A stretch of DNA of 64,000 nucleotides from Alcaligenaceae bacterium (GCA_013416435.1 JACCEN010000006.1:1-64000); one strand, 5' to 3'; counted from the first letter of the stretch, positions 27,014 to 38,288 are shown. Notes: generated by a model from the sequence alone, not told the origin. A program made the numbers and translations.

Positions 27014-28081
27014 ATGTTGAACAAGCATAAGATCGCGGTGATTGCCGGAGACGGCATCGGCAAGGAAGTCATGCCGGAAGGGCTCCGGGTGCTCGAGGCC
27101 GCTGCCGGCCGCCATGGCATACAGTTCGAATGGGATACTCTGGACTGGAGCTGCGACTACTACGCCAAGCATGGGCGCATGATGCCCGAAGACTGGAAGA
27201 CCCGCATTGGCGGGCACGATGCGATTTTCTTCGGCGCCATAGGATGGCCGGCCACGGTGCCCGACCATGTCGCGCTTTGGGAATCCCTCTTCAAGTTTCG
27301 TCGGGAATTCGACCAGTACATCAATCTGCGTCCCGTGCGTCTGATGCCGGGCGTACGATCTCCATTGGCGGACCGCAAGCCGGGCGACATCGATTTCTAC
27401 ATCGTGCGCGAAAACACCGAAGGCGAATACTCCAACAGCGGCGGCCGTCTCTTCGAGGGCACCGAACGGGAAGTCGTCATTCAGGAAAGCGTATTCACGC
27501 GTGTGGGCGCCGACAGGGTGCTGAAGTTCGCCTTCGATCTTGCACAAAAGCGGGGCAAGCATCTTACCGCGGCAACCAAGTCCAACGGCATTTCCATTTC
27601 GATGCCATGGTGGGATGAGCGCGTTGCCGAGATGGCTGCCCAGTATCCCGACGTACGCTGGGACAAATACCATATCGATATCCTCTGCGCGCATTTCGTG
27701 CAGCATCCAGACTGGTTCGATGTGGTCGTGGCATCCAACCTGTTCGGCGACATTCTTTCCGACCTGGGCCCGGCGTGCACGGGCACCATAGGCATCGCGC
27801 CTTCGGCGAACCTGAATCCGGACCGCAAGTTTCCATCGCTGTTCGAGCCCGTGCACGGCTCGGCACCCGACATCTACGGCAAGGGCATCGCCAATCCGAT
27901 CGGGCAAATCTGGAGCGGCGCGATGATGCTCGAATTCCTTGGTTATCCCGACGCGGCCGCGAGCGTCGTCAAGGCCATAGAGACCGTGCTCGAGAACGGT
28001 CCGCGCACGCCCGACATGGGCGGCTCCGCAAGCACGAGCGAAGTCGGCAAGGCCATTGCCGAACTGGTGGCATCGGCCTGA
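27014..28081 (+). CDS. Tartrate / D-malate dehydrogenase (isocitrate/isopropylmalate dehydrogenase family)
   Basis: A 355-residue NAD-dependent beta-decarboxylating dehydrogenase. IAVIAGDGIGKEVMPEG at the N terminus, the RENTEGEYSNSGGR substrate loop, SNLFGDILSDL and EPVHGSAPDIYGKGIANP are family hallmarks. The loop is closer to TtuC/DmlA enzymes than to LeuB or Icd. Substrate choice between tartrate and D-malate is not certain. The ATG has a strong GAGAGGTGAGG site upstream. Confidence 0.83.
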   Translation: MLNKHKIAVIAGDGIGKEVMPEGLRVLEAAAGRHGIQFEWDTLDWSCDYYAKHGRMMPEDWKTRIGGHDAIFFGAIGWPATVPDHVALWESLFKFRREFDQYINLRPVRLMPGVRSPLADRKPGDIDFYIVRENTEGEYSNSGGRLFEGTEREVVIQESVFTRVGADRVLKFAFDLAQKRGKHLTAATKSNGISISMPWWDERVAEMAAQYPDVRWDKYHIDILCAHFVQHPDWFDVVVASNLFGDILSDLGPACTGTIGIAPSANLNPDRKFPSLFEPVHGSAPDIYGKGIANPIGQIWSGAMMLEFLGYPDAAASVVKAIETVLENGPRTPDMGGSASTSEVGKAIAELVASA

Positions 28082-28108
28082 TCCGATACGCAAGCCAGGG
28101 GTCAGGTC

Positions 28109-28169
28109 GGGGGTCAGACCCCGTACCTTCAAAAACCAAGGGGTCAGACCCCGTACGGGGTCTGACCCC
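28109..28169. repeat. Palindromic GGGGTC repeat plus a half copy
   Basis: A half unit (GGGGTCAGACCCC, about 28110-28122) precedes a complete copy at 28140-28169 with spacer GTAC. It lies between the convergent dehydrogenase and exporter genes. Confidence 0.9.
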
Positions 28170-28177
28170 GCAAGCCG

Positions 28178-29059
28178 CTAGTGCGTGGCGCTGCTTGCGG
28201 GCGTGCGCTGGGTTTTGCGCAAGCCCGACCACACGATGGCGCTGATCATCAGGGCGCCCCCGAACAGGGCGCGCGTCGAGGGGTATTGCGCAAACAGGAC
28301 GGCCGCAAAGAAAATGGCATAAACGGGCTCCAGGGCGATCACGATGCCGGCGCTGCGCGCGTTCAGTACGCTCAGGCTGGCCACAAGCAGGTAATGTGAC
28401 AGCGCCGTGCACAGCACGCCCAGCAAGGCGACCCAGAACCAGTCCAGCGCCTGAATGTGCGTGATGGCGGGAAATGAAAACGGCAGCGTAAGCATTGCCA
28501 CGAACAGGTTTTCCCAGCAGGCCACTTGCTGCGCGGGCAGATGGCCCGCCGCGCGCCGATTGATGAGGGTGAACAGCGCGAAGGTCAGGCCCGAAAGCAC
28601 GGCCCAGCCTAGCCCGATCGTGGCATCATCCCGAAGATCGATGGAGGGCGTCACCAGGACCAGGCCCAGGGTGACCAGGCCCACGATCAGCCATTCCTGG
28701 GCGCTGACCCGCTCCTTGAAGACCAGCCGTTCGCATAATGTGATGAACGCCGGGAAGCTTGCGAATCCCAGGGTGGCGATGGCCACACCCGACACCTTCA
28801 CCGAAATGAAGAAAGTCACCCAATGGGTGGCGAGCATGGCGCCGGCCAGGGCGAGCACGGCCAGGTTGCGCAGATTGATGCCATGCAGGATGGATGCGCC
28901 CTGAAAGCGCATGAACAGATACAGGGCAACAAATGCAAAGCCGGCCCTGCCGGCGGTGATGACGGTGGCGTCGGAATTGATGAGTTCGCCGAAGATGCCC
29001 GTCAGGCCAAACAATACGGCCGCGACATGAATCGCAAAAAGTGCACGTTGACGATTCAT
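28178..29059 (-). CDS. DMT superfamily (EamA) exporter
   Basis: A 293-residue inner-membrane protein with about ten hydrophobic helices in two EamA repeats, starting MNRQRALFAIHVAAVLFG. The ATG at 29059 gives the normal family length and starts at the first helix; a longer frame to 29281 would add an atypical tail crossing the divergent promoter. Family members export amino acids, metabolites or drugs; the substrate is not known. It diverges from the quinone reductase gene. Confidence 0.85.
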   Translation of the reverse strand: MNRQRALFAIHVAAVLFGLTGIFGELINSDATVITAGRAGFAFVALYLFMRFQGASILHGINLRNLAVLALAGAMLATHWVTFFISVKVSGVAIATLGFASFPAFITLCERLVFKERVSAQEWLIVGLVTLGLVLVTPSIDLRDDATIGLGWAVLSGLTFALFTLINRRAAGHLPAQQVACWENLFVAMLTLPFSFPAITHIQALDWFWVALLGVLCTALSHYLLVASLSVLNARSAGIVIALEPVYAIFFAAVLFAQYPSTRALFGGALMISAIVWSGLRKTQRTPASSATH

Positions 29060-29138
29060 ATTTTCAGATACAGAGTCGCATTTACGATTTAAACTAGCCG
29101 CATCATCGGACAAGCAATTTTCTTGCAAGGAGTCGGTC

Positions 29139-30125
29139 TTGAAAACGCAGGTAAAAGCAATACGCATCGAGGAGCACGGTGGTCCAGAGGTACTGAAGCT
29201 GGTAACGGTGGACGTGCCCGCGCCGCAGGACAACGAAGTAACTATACGCCAAAAGGCGGTGGGCCTGAATTTTATCGACATCTATTTCCGCACGGGGCTT
29301 TATCCGCATCCGCTGCCGCACGGCCTGGGCTTTGAAGCCTCGGGCGTAGTCGAAGCGGTCGGCAGCGGCGTCAAGCATCTGAAGGTCGGCGATCGTGTCG
29401 CCTATGGGCAAAGCCCGCTGGGCGCCTACGCCGAAGCGCGCAATGTCCCTGCCAACCAGGTCGTCAAGATTCCTCGCAATGTCAGTTTCGAGCAGGCCGC
29501 GGCGCTCATGCTGAAGGGACTGACCGTGCAGTACCTGTTCCGCCAGACCTATCGCCTGCAAGGCGGGGAAACCATCCTGTTCCACGCTGCGGCCGGGGGA
29601 GTAGGCCTGATTGCCTGCCAATGGGCCAAAGCCTTGGGCGTCAAGCTCATCGGCACGGCATCCACACCCGAAAAGGCGGCGCTCGCCAAGGCAAACGGTG
29701 CATGGGAAGTCATCGACTACAGCAAGGAAAATGTCGTGGAGCGCGTCAAAGAGCTCACCGACAGCAAGAAGGTGCCTGTGGTCTATGACGGCGTGGGCAA
29801 GGACACCTGGCTCACTTCCCTTGACTGCCTCGAACCGCGCGGCCTCATGGTCAGTTTCGGCAACGCTTCGGGTCCGGTCGAGGGCGTCAATCTCGGCATT
29901 CTGGCCAGCAAGGGCTCGCTGTTCGTGACCCGTCCGTCCTTGGGCGCGCACGTGGCGACACTCGAGAAAATGCAGGCGGCAGCGGATGAGCTCTTCGGAC
30001 TGGTGTCCAAGAAGAAAATCAGCATCAACATCGGCCAGCGCTTTGCGCTGGCCGACGCCGGCGAAGCCCAGACCGCGCTCGCCGGCCGCAAGACCACCGG
30101 CGCGACCATACTCACGCTGGACTAA
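29139..30125 (+). CDS. qor: NADPH:quinone oxidoreductase (zinc-independent MDR family)
   Basis: A 328-residue medium-chain reductase. FIDIYFRTGLYPHPLP, GLGFEASGVVEAVG and the Rossmann motif HAAAGGVGLIACQWAKALG match quinone oxidoreductase 1 (QorA). It reduces quinones with NADPH and is usually cytoplasmic. The start is TTG at 29139 with AAGGAG ending 6 bases before it; no ATG is better placed. The repeat following it separates it from fbp. Confidence 0.9.
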   Translation: MKTQVKAIRIEEHGGPEVLKLVTVDVPAPQDNEVTIRQKAVGLNFIDIYFRTGLYPHPLPHGLGFEASGVVEAVGSGVKHLKVGDRVAYGQSPLGAYAEARNVPANQVVKIPRNVSFEQAAALMLKGLTVQYLFRQTYRLQGGETILFHAAAGGVGLIACQWAKALGVKLIGTASTPEKAALAKANGAWEVIDYSKENVVERVKELTDSKKVPVVYDGVGKDTWLTSLDCLEPRGLMVSFGNASGPVEGVNLGILASKGSLFVTRPSLGAHVATLEKMQAAADELFGLVSKKKISINIGQRFALADAGEAQTALAGRKTTGATILTLD

Positions 30126-30133
30126 GGACTTGA

Positions 30134-30190
30134 GGGGTCAGACCCTTTTTCATTTGGCGTGGGGTCAGACCCCGTATGGGGTCTGACCCC
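30134..30190. repeat. Palindromic GGGGTC repeat plus a half copy
   Basis: A half unit at 30134-30146 and a full copy at 30161-30190 (spacer GTAT) between the convergent qor and fbp genes. The fbp stop codon follows the palindrome immediately. Confidence 0.9.
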
Positions 30191-31195
30191 TTAGGCGTGG
30201 TACGTCCGGACGCGTTCGACTTCTTCCTTCGAGCCCAGCACCACGCCTACGCGCTGGTGCAGGGCCTCGGGGTGGAGGTCCAGAATGCGTTCCGAGCCAT
30301 CGGTGGCCGCGCCGCCGGCCTGTTCCACGATGAAGCTCATGGGATTGGCTTCGTACATCAGGCGCAGCTTGCCTTTTTTGCCGGATGGGCGTTCATCGCG
30401 CGGGTACATGAATATGCCCCCGCGCGTCAGGATGCGGTGCACGTCCGCCACCATCGAGGCGATCCAGCGCATGTTGTAGTCTTTGCCCAGCGGGCCGGTC
30501 TTGCCGGCCAGGCAGTCGTCTATATAGCGCTTGACGGGCGCCTCCCAGTGACGCATGTTGGACATGTTGATGGCGAACTCCGCGGTCTGCTGCGGAATCT
30601 GGATGTCTTCGTGAGTGAGCACCCATGAACCCATCTCGCGGTCCAGCGTGAAGCCGACCACGCCGTTGCCGACGGTCAGCACCAGCATCGTTTGCGGCCC
30701 GTACACGGCGTAACCGGCCGCAACCTGCTGGCTGCCGGGTTGAAGGAAGTCTGCTTCCTCGATGTCGCGGCCGGAGGCGTGGTGCGGCGCGCGCAGCACC
30801 GAGAAGATGGTGCCGATGGAAACGTTGACGTCGATGTTCGAGGAACCGTCCAGGGGATCGAACAGCAGCAGGTGCTCGCCCTTCGGGTAGCGGTTGGGAA
30901 TCAGGTGTATGGTCTCCATCTCCTCGGACGCCATGCCCGCCAGGTGGCCGCCCCACTCATTGGCTTCGAGCAGGATCTCGTTGGAGAGTACATCGAGCTT
31001 TTTCTGGACCTCGCCTTGTACGTTTTCGCTGTCCAGGCTGCCAAGCACGCCGCCAAGGGCGCCTTTGCTCACGGCATGCCCGATGGCCTTGCAGGCCCGA
31101 GCGACGATTTCGATGAGCAGGCGTACCTCGGCGGATACCGCCTGCTTTCGGCGCTGTTGCTCCACCAGGTACTGGGTAAGCGTTTTTCGTGTCAT
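30191..31195 (-). CDS. fbp: Fructose-1,6-bisphosphatase class I
   Basis: A 334-residue gluconeogenic phosphatase. [20 protein letters not shown] is the metal-site signature, and [16 protein letters not shown] near the C terminus is the second class I block. Its ATG overlaps the pepN stop by 4 bases, so it is translated with pepN. Confidence 0.94.
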   Translation of the reverse strand: MTRKTLTQYLVEQQRRKQAVSAEVRLLIEIVARACKAIGHAVSKGALGGVLGSLDSENVQGEVQKKLDVLSNEILLEANEWGGHLAGMASEEMETIHLIPNRYPKGEHLLLFDPLDGSSNIDVNVSIGTIFSVLRAPHHASGRDIEEADFLQPGSQQVAAGYAVYGPQTMLVLTVGNGVVGFTLDREMGSWVLTHEDIQIPQQTAEFAINMSNMRHWEAPVKRYIDDCLAGKTGPLGKDYNMRWIASMVADVHRILTRGGIFMYPRDERPSGKKGKLRLMYEANPMSFIVEQAGGAATDGSERILDLHPEALHQRVGVVLGSKEEVERVRTYHA

Positions 31196-33894
31196 TTTTT
31201 TACTCCGACAGCTAGGGCTTTGGTAATGATTTCCGCGACGTTGCGCGATAGTTTTTCCTGGTCTTGTATGTGCCGCAGCGCCGACTGCATGGCGCTGCGC
31301 TGAGGTTCGGCGAAGCGCGCCCAGTTGTCGAAGGCACGTGCAAGCCTGGCGGCGATCTCGGGGTTCAAGGCGTCCAGCGCGATCACTTGTTCCGCCCAGA
31401 AGGCGTAGCCGTCGGCATTATGCACGCCTTCCAGATTGTTCATGCAGAACTGGAAAATCAGCGAGCGGGCCCGGTTCGGGTTGCGCAGCGAAAAAGCCGG
31501 ATGCAGCATCAGTGCGCGCACCGTTTCCACCGTTGTGCCGGGCGCTGTCGCTTGCAGGGTGAACCATTTGTCCATGACCAGCGGATCGTGCTGCCATTGC
31601 TCGTAGAAGTGGCTGAGCGCCTGGGCGCATTCCGCGGATTTCGAATGATGGACCAAGGCGGACAGGGCGCCCATCCGGGTCGTCATGTTGCCGGCGTCTT
31701 CATACTGCTGGAGTGCAAGCGCTTCGGCCTGTGGATGCGCCCCCGCCATCAGCATGGACAGCGCGAGGTTCTTCAGCGAGCGCAGGCCCGCCGATAAAGG
31801 ATCCGGGCTGTAGTCGCTGTCATCCGGCGCCGAGCGATACGCGGACAGCCATTCGGCAGCCAGAGCTTCGCCCAATTGCGCACGCAGCAGGCGCCGCGCC
31901 TGAACCACGTGTATCGGGTCCATGGGCGAGGTTTTCTCGAGCAGCTCTTTTTCGGCGGGCAGGCTCAGGACACGCGCCTTGTAGGCGGGTGTCAGCGTCG
32001 CATCAAGCAGCAGGTGCCGCCAGGTATCGACCAGCGCCTCGTCCGCCACCGGGGCTTGGTCCTGGCGCAGCGCGTCGACCATGGCCAGCAGCCGGCGGGT
32101 GGCCAGTTCCTGGCCGGCTTCCCAGCGAGCAAACGGATCGGTGTCATGGCGGGCCAGCAGCATCAGTTCGGTGTCCGGGCGGTCGTATTCGACGATGACC
32201 GGCGCTGAAAAATTACGCAGCAGCGACAGCACCGGGCGATCGGGAATATTCTTGAATATCCATGTCTGTTGCGCATCGCGCAGTTCGAGCAGGACGGTGT
32301 CCTGAGCGGTGCCGTCCAGTTCGGGTGCCAGTGGCGCGCCATTCCGGTCCAGCATGCCCAGGGCGAACGGGATATGCAAAGGCAGTTTTTCGGCGGGAGG
32401 GTCCTGCAGCTTCTCGATGCCGACCGGGTCGCATCGCTGGGCGAGCGTGACGGCGCAGCTTCGGGCATCGGCGTCGTAGCGCATGGTGACGGCAACCCTG
32501 GGCGTGCCCGCCTGAGCGTACCAGCGCCGGAAGATGTCGAGCTTCCTGCCGGGGTACTTCCGCACATACACCGACTCCATCGCGTTGACGAAATCGTCGC
32601 AAGTGACGGCCTGGCCGTCGTGACGGCGGAAATACTCGTCCATTCCCGCTCGGAATCCCTCTTCGCCAAGAAGCGTATGCTGCATGCGGATGACCTCGGC
32701 GCCTTTCTCGTACACGGTCGCCGTGTAGAAATTGCCGATCTCCTGATAGCTTTCCGGACGGATGGGGTGAGCCATGGGGCCGGCGTCTTCGGGAAACTGG
32801 GCGACGCGCAGCATGCTGACGTCATCGATGCGCTTCACGGCTCGCGCGCTGGCGGCTTCGGCGCCCGAGAGGCCGTGCGCCAGCATGTCCGCGGAAAACT
32901 CCTGGTCACGGAACACCGTGAGGCCTTCCTTGAGCGACAACTGAAACCAGTCTCGGCAAGTGACCCGGTTGCCCGTCCAGTTATGGAAGTATTCGTGCCC
33001 GATGACTGCCTCGATCGCCCGGTACGCGGCGTCGGTGGCGGTGTCCTTGTCAGCGAGCACATAGGACGAATTGAAGACGTTGAGCCCCTTGTTCTCCATG
33101 GCGCCCATGTTGAAGTCGCGTGCCGCCACGATCATGAAACGGTCCAGGTCCAGTTCGAGGCCGAAGCGGCGCTCGTCCCATTCGAGCGAGCGGCGCAGGC
33201 TGTCCAGGGCCCATTGCGTTTTTCCGACCGAGCCTCGGTCGCTGTAGACCTGAAGCAAGGTGTCGCGTCCGCTTTGCGTTTGCGCATGTTCTTCGCGACA
33301 GTCGAAATCGCCCGCCACGACGGCGAACAGGTAGCTGGGCTTGGGATGCGGGTCCTCCCACCGCGCTTCATGGCGTCCGTCGGGAAGATCGCGCTGTGCG
33401 AGCAAATTGCCGTTGGACAGCAGCAAGGGGTATGTTTGCTTGTCGGCGCGCAGAACGACTTCATATTGCGACATGACGTCCGGGCGGTCCGGGAACCATG
33501 TGATCCGGCGAAAGCCCTCGGCCTCGCACTGGGTGAACAAATGGTTGCCCGACACATACAGCCCCATGAGGCTCGAATTCTTCTCGGGTCTGCAAACGCT
33601 GACGATATCCAGTGTGAAGCGCTCCGTCTTCGGGTAGACGGTGAGCGTCTCGGCCTGCAGCAGGTATTCTTCGGCGGTCAGGGGCCGGCCGTCGATCGCG
33701 ATGGACTCGAGCTCGAGATCCTGGCCGTTCAGTATCAATGCCTGCCGGCCGGCGGATGTGCTTTCGAAACTCAATTGCGCATGCACGAGAGTGCGGGCGG
33801 GATCAAGATCGAGGCTGAGCTTTACATGAGGCAGCCGGTATGGATAAGGCTGATAATCGTGACGCGAAATGGTAGGCGCGGTATCGGTACGCAT
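31192..33894 (-). CDS. pepN: Aminopeptidase N (M1 family)
   Basis: A 900-residue zinc aminopeptidase. [11 protein letters not shown] is the substrate-anchoring loop. [17 protein letters not shown] with [13 protein letters not shown] gives the HExxH-18-E zinc site, and the C-terminal half is the alpha-helical DUF3458 region. It removes N-terminal residues from peptides in the cytoplasm. The length is close to E. coli PepN (870). It is coupled to fbp by a 4-base overlap. Confidence 0.95.
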   Translation of the reverse strand: MRTDTAPTISRHDYQPYPYRLPHVKLSLDLDPARTLVHAQLSFESTSAGRQALILNGQDLELESIAIDGRPLTAEEYLLQAETLTVYPKTERFTLDIVSVCRPEKNSSLMGLYVSGNHLFTQCEAEGFRRITWFPDRPDVMSQYEVVLRADKQTYPLLLSNGNLLAQRDLPDGRHEARWEDPHPKPSYLFAVVAGDFDCREEHAQTQSGRDTLLQVYSDRGSVGKTQWALDSLRRSLEWDERRFGLELDLDRFMIVAARDFNMGAMENKGLNVFNSSYVLADKDTATDAAYRAIEAVIGHEYFHNWTGNRVTCRDWFQLSLKEGLTVFRDQEFSADMLAHGLSGAEAASARAVKRIDDVSMLRVAQFPEDAGPMAHPIRPESYQEIGNFYTATVYEKGAEVIRMQHTLLGEEGFRAGMDEYFRRHDGQAVTCDDFVNAMESVYVRKYPGRKLDIFRRWYAQAGTPRVAVTMRYDADARSCAVTLAQRCDPVGIEKLQDPPAEKLPLHIPFALGMLDRNGAPLAPELDGTAQDTVLLELRDAQQTWIFKNIPDRPVLSLLRNFSAPVIVEYDRPDTELMLLARHDTDPFARWEAGQELATRRLLAMVDALRQDQAPVADEALVDTWRHLLLDATLTPAYKARVLSLPAEKELLEKTSPMDPIHVVQARRLLRAQLGEALAAEWLSAYRSAPDDSDYSPDPLSAGLRSLKNLALSMLMAGAHPQAEALALQQYEDAGNMTTRMGALSALVHHSKSAECAQALSHFYEQWQHDPLVMDKWFTLQATAPGTTVETVRALMLHPAFSLRNPNRARSLIFQFCMNNLEGVHNADGYAFWAEQVIALDALNPEIAARLARAFDNWARFAEPQRSAMQSALRHIQDQEKLSRNVAEIITKALAVGVKK

Positions 33895-34024
33895 GGCATT
33901 GGACAGAAATGGATTCTCGACGCTCTATTGTAGTGTCTACGACCGATCTGGCGACCGCAAAGTGGAATGGCGGCGCCGCCTTGCTCCAAAGGCCATCCAG
34001 ATTTTTTTGCGGGCGGCGGGTCCG

Positions 34025-34522
34025 CTATGATTCCTTGCCGTCTTGCGAATGCAGGTCCAGGGCGAGGAACAGGGCGCCCGGAATGGGGTTGAACACGTAG
34101 GGCTGCGTAGGCTTGAATCCGAGCGACGTATAAAGCCTGACGGCAGCCGACATGGTCGGAAGGGTGTCGAGACAGATGCGTGAATATCCGGCGCGGCGCG
34201 CTTCCTGGCAAATGCGTGCGGCGAGCCGGCTCCCCAGGCGCGTGCCGCGCATTTCCGGCTTCACGTATAAACGTTTCATTTCGCTGGTGTTTTCGTCAAT
34301 GGGGCGCAAGGCGACGCAGCCCACTGCATCCGTGCCGATCCAGGCAAGCAGCAGCCGCCCTGCGGGAGCGGCGTATTTCCCAGGCAGTGCTGATAATTCG
34401 GCTTCGAAATCCTGGAAGCCCAGGTCGATATCCAGGCTTTCGGCGTACTCGCGGAATAGCTCCCTGACAACGGAGAGATCTTGGGGTAGTTCGGCGGCCT
34501 TTATTTCAATGTTCGGTGCCAT
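34025..34522 (-). CDS. GNAT family N-acetyltransferase
   Basis: A 165-residue protein with the acetyl-CoA binding block MKRLYVKPEMRGTRLGSRLA (R/Q-x-x-G-x-G/A type) near residue 85. LYTSLGFKP follows near the C terminus. The acyl acceptor is unknown. It is a single gene between pepN and the lipoprotein gene. Confidence 0.8.
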   Translation of the reverse strand: MAPNIEIKAAELPQDLSVVRELFREYAESLDIDLGFQDFEAELSALPGKYAAPAGRLLLAWIGTDAVGCVALRPIDENTSEMKRLYVKPEMRGTRLGSRLAARICQEARRAGYSRICLDTLPTMSAAVRLYTSLGFKPTQPYVFNPIPGALFLALDLHSQDGKES

Positions 34523-34705
34523 GGATCAGCGCTACGGATTGCGGGGCATGCCGCCCCCGTCGGGCCATTGTACAACCGCAGCAATTTTTACCGATATGAA
34601 ACCTTTGAGCCGCAGCCGTGGTCTTATCCTATAGGTTGAGGCGCGCGCTTTGGATAAAATGGCGTGCGCTGCTCCGTCCGGTTTCAGCATACACACGGGG
34701 GTCTT

Positions 34706-35350
34706 ATGTGGAACAGGTTACAGCAATATGGAAAGGGTGCATGGCGCGCTTCCCTCGTTCTGACGGCTGCCGTATTGGTAAGCGGTTGCGCTTCGACTTT
34801 GTCCGCAAGCGTGACCAGTTTCCAGCAATGGCCGGCCAATGCGCAAGGCGCAAGCTATCGGATCGAACCGGCGCCCACGCAGGTCAATAATCTCGAGTTT
34901 CAGACGGTTGCCGACATGGTGCGGGCGTCGATCGGCCCCATCGGCCTGGTGGAGGCACCATCAGCCGGAGCGGCCCGTTTCGTTGTTTCGATCGAATATG
35001 GGAATCCCGCCACTCAAACCTGGGTTCGCACATACGATGATTATTATCTGAATGACGGCTGGGGATTCGGCCCGGCTTTCGGCGGCTTTTATGGCGGCGG
35101 CTGGGGCGGCGGCATATTCATGAGCAGTCATCCCAGGGATGTGCCGGTGACCGTATATAAGAATACGCTCACCGTGATTATCAAGGACAACAGCAATAAC
35201 AAGGCCGAAGTCTATCGGTCGAGCGCCGTGCATAACAGCACCGACGACAGGCTGATACAGATCATGCCCTACTTGGCACGGGCCGTATTCGATGATTTCC
35301 CGGGAAATAACGGCCAGACCCGCGAGGTCACCTATGACAGGATGCGCTGA
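34706..35350 (+). CDS. Outer-membrane-type lipoprotein, DUF4136-like
   Basis: A 214-residue lipoprotein. A hydrophobic signal (LVLTAAVLVSGC) ends in a lipobox cysteine near residue 28. After it comes a glycine- and aromatic-rich stretch (GFGPAFGGFYGGGWGGG) and a beta-rich C-terminal region. The overall pattern fits the DUF4136 family. Function is not known. The ATG at 34706 was chosen because it places the signal peptide at the N terminus. Confidence 0.7.
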   Translation: MWNRLQQYGKGAWRASLVLTAAVLVSGCASTLSASVTSFQQWPANAQGASYRIEPAPTQVNNLEFQTVADMVRASIGPIGLVEAPSAGAARFVVSIEYGNPATQTWVRTYDDYYLNDGWGFGPAFGGFYGGGWGGGIFMSSHPRDVPVTVYKNTLTVIIKDNSNNKAEVYRSSAVHNSTDDRLIQIMPYLARAVFDDFPGNNGQTREVTYDRMR

Positions 35351-35445
35351 AGGCCGCCCGGCAATAACGCCTTTGCGCCGGCGGGGCGGAAGGCGCGCCG
35401 TGGCGAAGGACACGGGGTGGCCCGGCCCGCGTTGCTTCCAAATGT

Positions 35446-35793
35446 TTACTTGACCAGGAAGGAGTCGCGGCTGGCGCCCTCGGCTTCGGCAGAGGTCAGC
35501 CAGCGAGGGGCTTTGCCGCGCCCGGTCCAGCTTTCGCCGGTTTCAGGATGCTTGTATTTCACAGGCACGCTGCGTTTGGAGCCCGATGCCGCAGGAGCCG
35601 CTTTTTTCGCCCCGCCGCGCGTGTTTTTCCTGGCATAGGCGGCGGCGATGTCGTCGGGCGTGATATCGTACTCGCGCATGGTCTTGATGAGCGATGTTAT
35701 CACCGGGCCACGCAGGGCCTGCGCCTGCTTCTGAAGCTTGAGTATTTCTTTTTCGATTTTCTGCTTTATGGTGCTGTATGAGCTTTGGGCCAT
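35446..35793 (-). CDS. H-NS family histone-like DNA-binding protein
   Basis: A 115-residue nucleoid protein. The N-terminal half is a predicted coiled coil (IKQKIEKEILKLQKQAQALR) for oligomerisation. The C-terminal domain holds YKHPETGESWTGRGKAPRWL, the H-NS DNA-binding signature with the W-T-G-R-G-x-x-P core. It resembles the short H-NS proteins of Bordetella (BpH3 type). The region upstream (35794-35968) is notably AT-rich with partial dyads, consistent with autoregulation and silencing of foreign DNA. Confidence 0.9.
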   Translation of the reverse strand: MAQSSYSTIKQKIEKEILKLQKQAQALRGPVITSLIKTMREYDITPDDIAAAYARKNTRGGAKKAAPAASGSKRSVPVKYKHPETGESWTGRGKAPRWLTSAEAEGASRDSFLVK

Positions 35794-35968
35794 CGGACGC
35801 TTCCGTTTTATGTTGAATACGCGTATATGTGGATGAGGCCATTCGCCATATACGGCATTTATATTTATTAATGCGCATTTATTTTAACGTGGTCGTATCG
35901 ATTCCTTGATTCGGCTATATGTATGAAGAAGTAAATCCCGTCCTTAAAGACGGACACCATAATGTTCC

Positions 35969-36799
35969 ATGATCACCATGAATAATATGACGAGTAATAC
36001 ATTTCGCGTTGCCGCAATTCAAACGGTGTCTTCCAGCAGTGTCGAGGAAAACCTGCGCCAAGCGGCGGACCTCATCGCTTCGGCCGCCCGGGATGGCGCC
36101 CGGTTGATTGCGCTTCCCGAGTATTTCTGCTTCATGGGGCGGCGCGACGCCGACAAGCTCGCCATCAAAGAGGCGCCGGGCAGCGGGCTTATACAGGATT
36201 TCCTGGCGGGGCAGGCCCGCGAGCACGGCGTCTGGCTCGTAGGCGGCACGCTGCCCCTTGATAACGAGGAAAAGGACCGCATCTATAATGCGTGCCTGGT
36301 CTTCGATCCCGCTGGAAAACAGGTGGCTCGCTACGACAAGATCCATCTGTTCGGTTTCCGCAAGGGTGACGAATCCTATGACGAGTCCATCTCCATCAGG
36401 CCCGGGGAAAACAAGCCCCAGGTATTCGATGCTCCGTTCGGCCGCGTGGGGCTATCCGTCTGCTATGACCTGCGTTTTCCGGAATTTTTCCGCGCCATGG
36501 GCGAGCTCGATCTCATCGTGCTTCCCGCGGCGTTCACCTATACGACCGGTTCGGCCCACTGGGAGATCCTGCTGCGAGCACGGGCCATCGAGAACCAATG
36601 CTACGTGCTGGCGGCGGCGCAGGGCGGCAAGCACGAAACGGGCCGTCGGACCTGGGGGCATTCTGTTTTAATAGACCCTTGGGGCGAAATCGTGGAATGC
36701 CTGGAGGAAGGTCCCGGCCATATCTGCGGAACCGTCGACCCCCAGCGTATTGCCGATGTGCGGACCTCCCTGCCTGCGCTCAAGCATCGCACGATGTAA
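35969..36799 (+). CDS. Carbon-nitrogen hydrolase (nitrilase family, Nit1-like)
   Basis: A 276-residue nitrilase-superfamily amidase. The catalytic triad is visible: Glu in LIALPEYF, Lys in RYDKIHLF and Cys in GLSVCYDLRFPEFF. The pattern is typical of the Nit1/Nit2 (deaminated glutathione or omega-amidase) branch. Three closely spaced ATGs (35969, 35978, 35987) are possible starts. tldD follows by 26 bases, an arrangement common in betaproteobacteria. Confidence 0.87.
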   Translation: MITMNNMTSNTFRVAAIQTVSSSSVEENLRQAADLIASAARDGARLIALPEYFCFMGRRDADKLAIKEAPGSGLIQDFLAGQAREHGVWLVGGTLPLDNEEKDRIYNACLVFDPAGKQVARYDKIHLFGFRKGDESYDESISIRPGENKPQVFDAPFGRVGLSVCYDLRFPEFFRAMGELDLIVLPAAFTYTTGSAHWEILLRARAIENQCYVLAAAQGGKHETGRRTWGHSVLIDPWGEIVECLEEGPGHICGTVDPQRIADVRTSLPALKHRTM

Positions 36800-36825
36800 T
36801 CAACATTCACACGGTATCCTGATTC

Positions 36826-38283
36826 ATGAAAATAGCTGATCCTGCCATCAACGCCCTGGCTACGGCCAAATCGGTTTTGCTCGACCCATGGGGGCTGGAC
36901 GAATCGCACATGGCGCGTGCCCTCGGCGAGATCTTCACGCATAAAGTCGATTATGCGGACTTGTATTTCCAATATACCCGCAGCGAGGGCTGGAGCCTGG
37001 AAGAGGGCATCGTCAAGACCGGAAGCTTTTCTATCGAGCAGGGTGTGGGCGTGCGAGCAATCAGCGGGGAAAAGACGGCGTTTGCCTATTCGGACGCGCT
37101 GACGCCCGACGCGCTGCTGTCTTCCGCGCGCACCGTGCGCACCATTGCCCGCCGCGGCGCCGGACGGCAGAAAGTGATCACCGGAGAGCCGGCGCCGGGC
37201 CGGTCGCTGTATCCTGCGATCGACCCCGTCAACACGCTGTCGGCGCCCGAGAAAGTCGCGCTGCTGGAGCGCATTGAAGCCATGGCGCGCGCCGCGGACC
37301 CGCACATCATCCAGGTCATGGCGGGCCTGGGTGCGGAATACGACGTCATTATGGTGGCCGGCAGCGATGGCCGGCTGGCCGCCGATGTCCGGCCGCTCGT
37401 CCGCTTGTCCCTGACAGTCATCGCCGAACGCAATGGCCGGCGCGAAATGGGCCACGGCGGCGGAGGCGGGCGATGCAGCCTGGCCTATTTCACCGACGAT
37501 ATACTCCGGTCCTATGTCGACCGCGCCGTGCACGAGGCCCTTACGAATCTCGAGGCCCGGCCCGCGCCCGCCGGTGAAATGACGGTCGTCCTGGGGTCCG
37601 GCTGGCCTGGCATTCTGCTGCACGAGGCGGTGGGCCACGGGCTCGAGGGCGATTTCAATCGCAAGGGGTCCAGTGTGTTTTCCGGCCGGATCGGCGAACG
37701 TGTGGCCTCCAAGGGGGTCACCGTGGTGGACGACGGAACCATCGCCGATCGACGCGGGTCGCTCAATATCGACGACGAGGGCAATCCATCGCAGCGCAAT
37801 GTGCTGATCGAAGACGGCATCCTCAAGGGTTATATCCAGGATTCCATGAACGCGCGCTTGATGAAAATGGCCGTCACCGGCAACGGGCGCCGCGAATCCT
37901 ATGCGCACCTGCCCATGCCTCGCATGACCAACACTTACATGCTGGCTGGTTCGCACGCGCCCGCCGACATCATTTCCTCGGTGAAAAAGGGCTTGTACGC
38001 GGTGAACTTCGGCGGCGGCCAGGTGGACATCACCAGCGGCAAGTTCGTATTTTCTGCGTCCGAAGCCTACATGATCGAGAACGGCAAGGTCACCTATCCC
38101 GTCAAGGGCGCGACACTGATCGGCAACGGCCCGGATGCCATGAACCGTGTCAGCATGATCGGCGACGACATGCGCCTTGATCCCGGCGTCGGAACTTGCG
38201 GCAAGGAAGGCCAAAGCGTCCCCGTCGGTGTCGGCATGCCCACGGTTCGCATGGAGGGGCTCACCGTCGGCGGCACCGCCTGA
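36826..38283 (+). CDS. tldD: Metalloprotease TldD
   Basis: A 485-residue TldD protein, partner of TldE/PmbA, which clears unfolded peptides, CcdA-type antitoxins and some RiPP precursors. The zinc motif [12 protein letters not shown] lies near residue 266, with [20 protein letters not shown] later. No tldE lies next to it in this window, so the partner gene is elsewhere. Confidence 0.93.
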   Translation: MKIADPAINALATAKSVLLDPWGLDESHMARALGEIFTHKVDYADLYFQYTRSEGWSLEEGIVKTGSFSIEQGVGVRAISGEKTAFAYSDALTPDALLSSARTVRTIARRGAGRQKVITGEPAPGRSLYPAIDPVNTLSAPEKVALLERIEAMARAADPHIIQVMAGLGAEYDVIMVAGSDGRLAADVRPLVRLSLTVIAERNGRREMGHGGGGGRCSLAYFTDDILRSYVDRAVHEALTNLEARPAPAGEMTVVLGSGWPGILLHEAVGHGLEGDFNRKGSSVFSGRIGERVASKGVTVVDDGTIADRRGSLNIDDEGNPSQRNVLIEDGILKGYIQDSMNARLMKMAVTGNGRRESYAHLPMPRMTNTYMLAGSHAPADIISSVKKGLYAVNFGGGQVDITSGKFVFSASEAYMIENGKVTYPVKGATLIGNGPDAMNRVSMIGDDMRLDPGVGTCGKEGQSVPVGVGMPTVRMEGLTVGGTA

Positions 38284-38288
38284 TTCAT

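Noticed and set aside
36601-38214. A 537-codon minus-strand frame opposite tldD
   Set aside because: It is antisense to the zinc-motif region of tldD, without motifs of its own.
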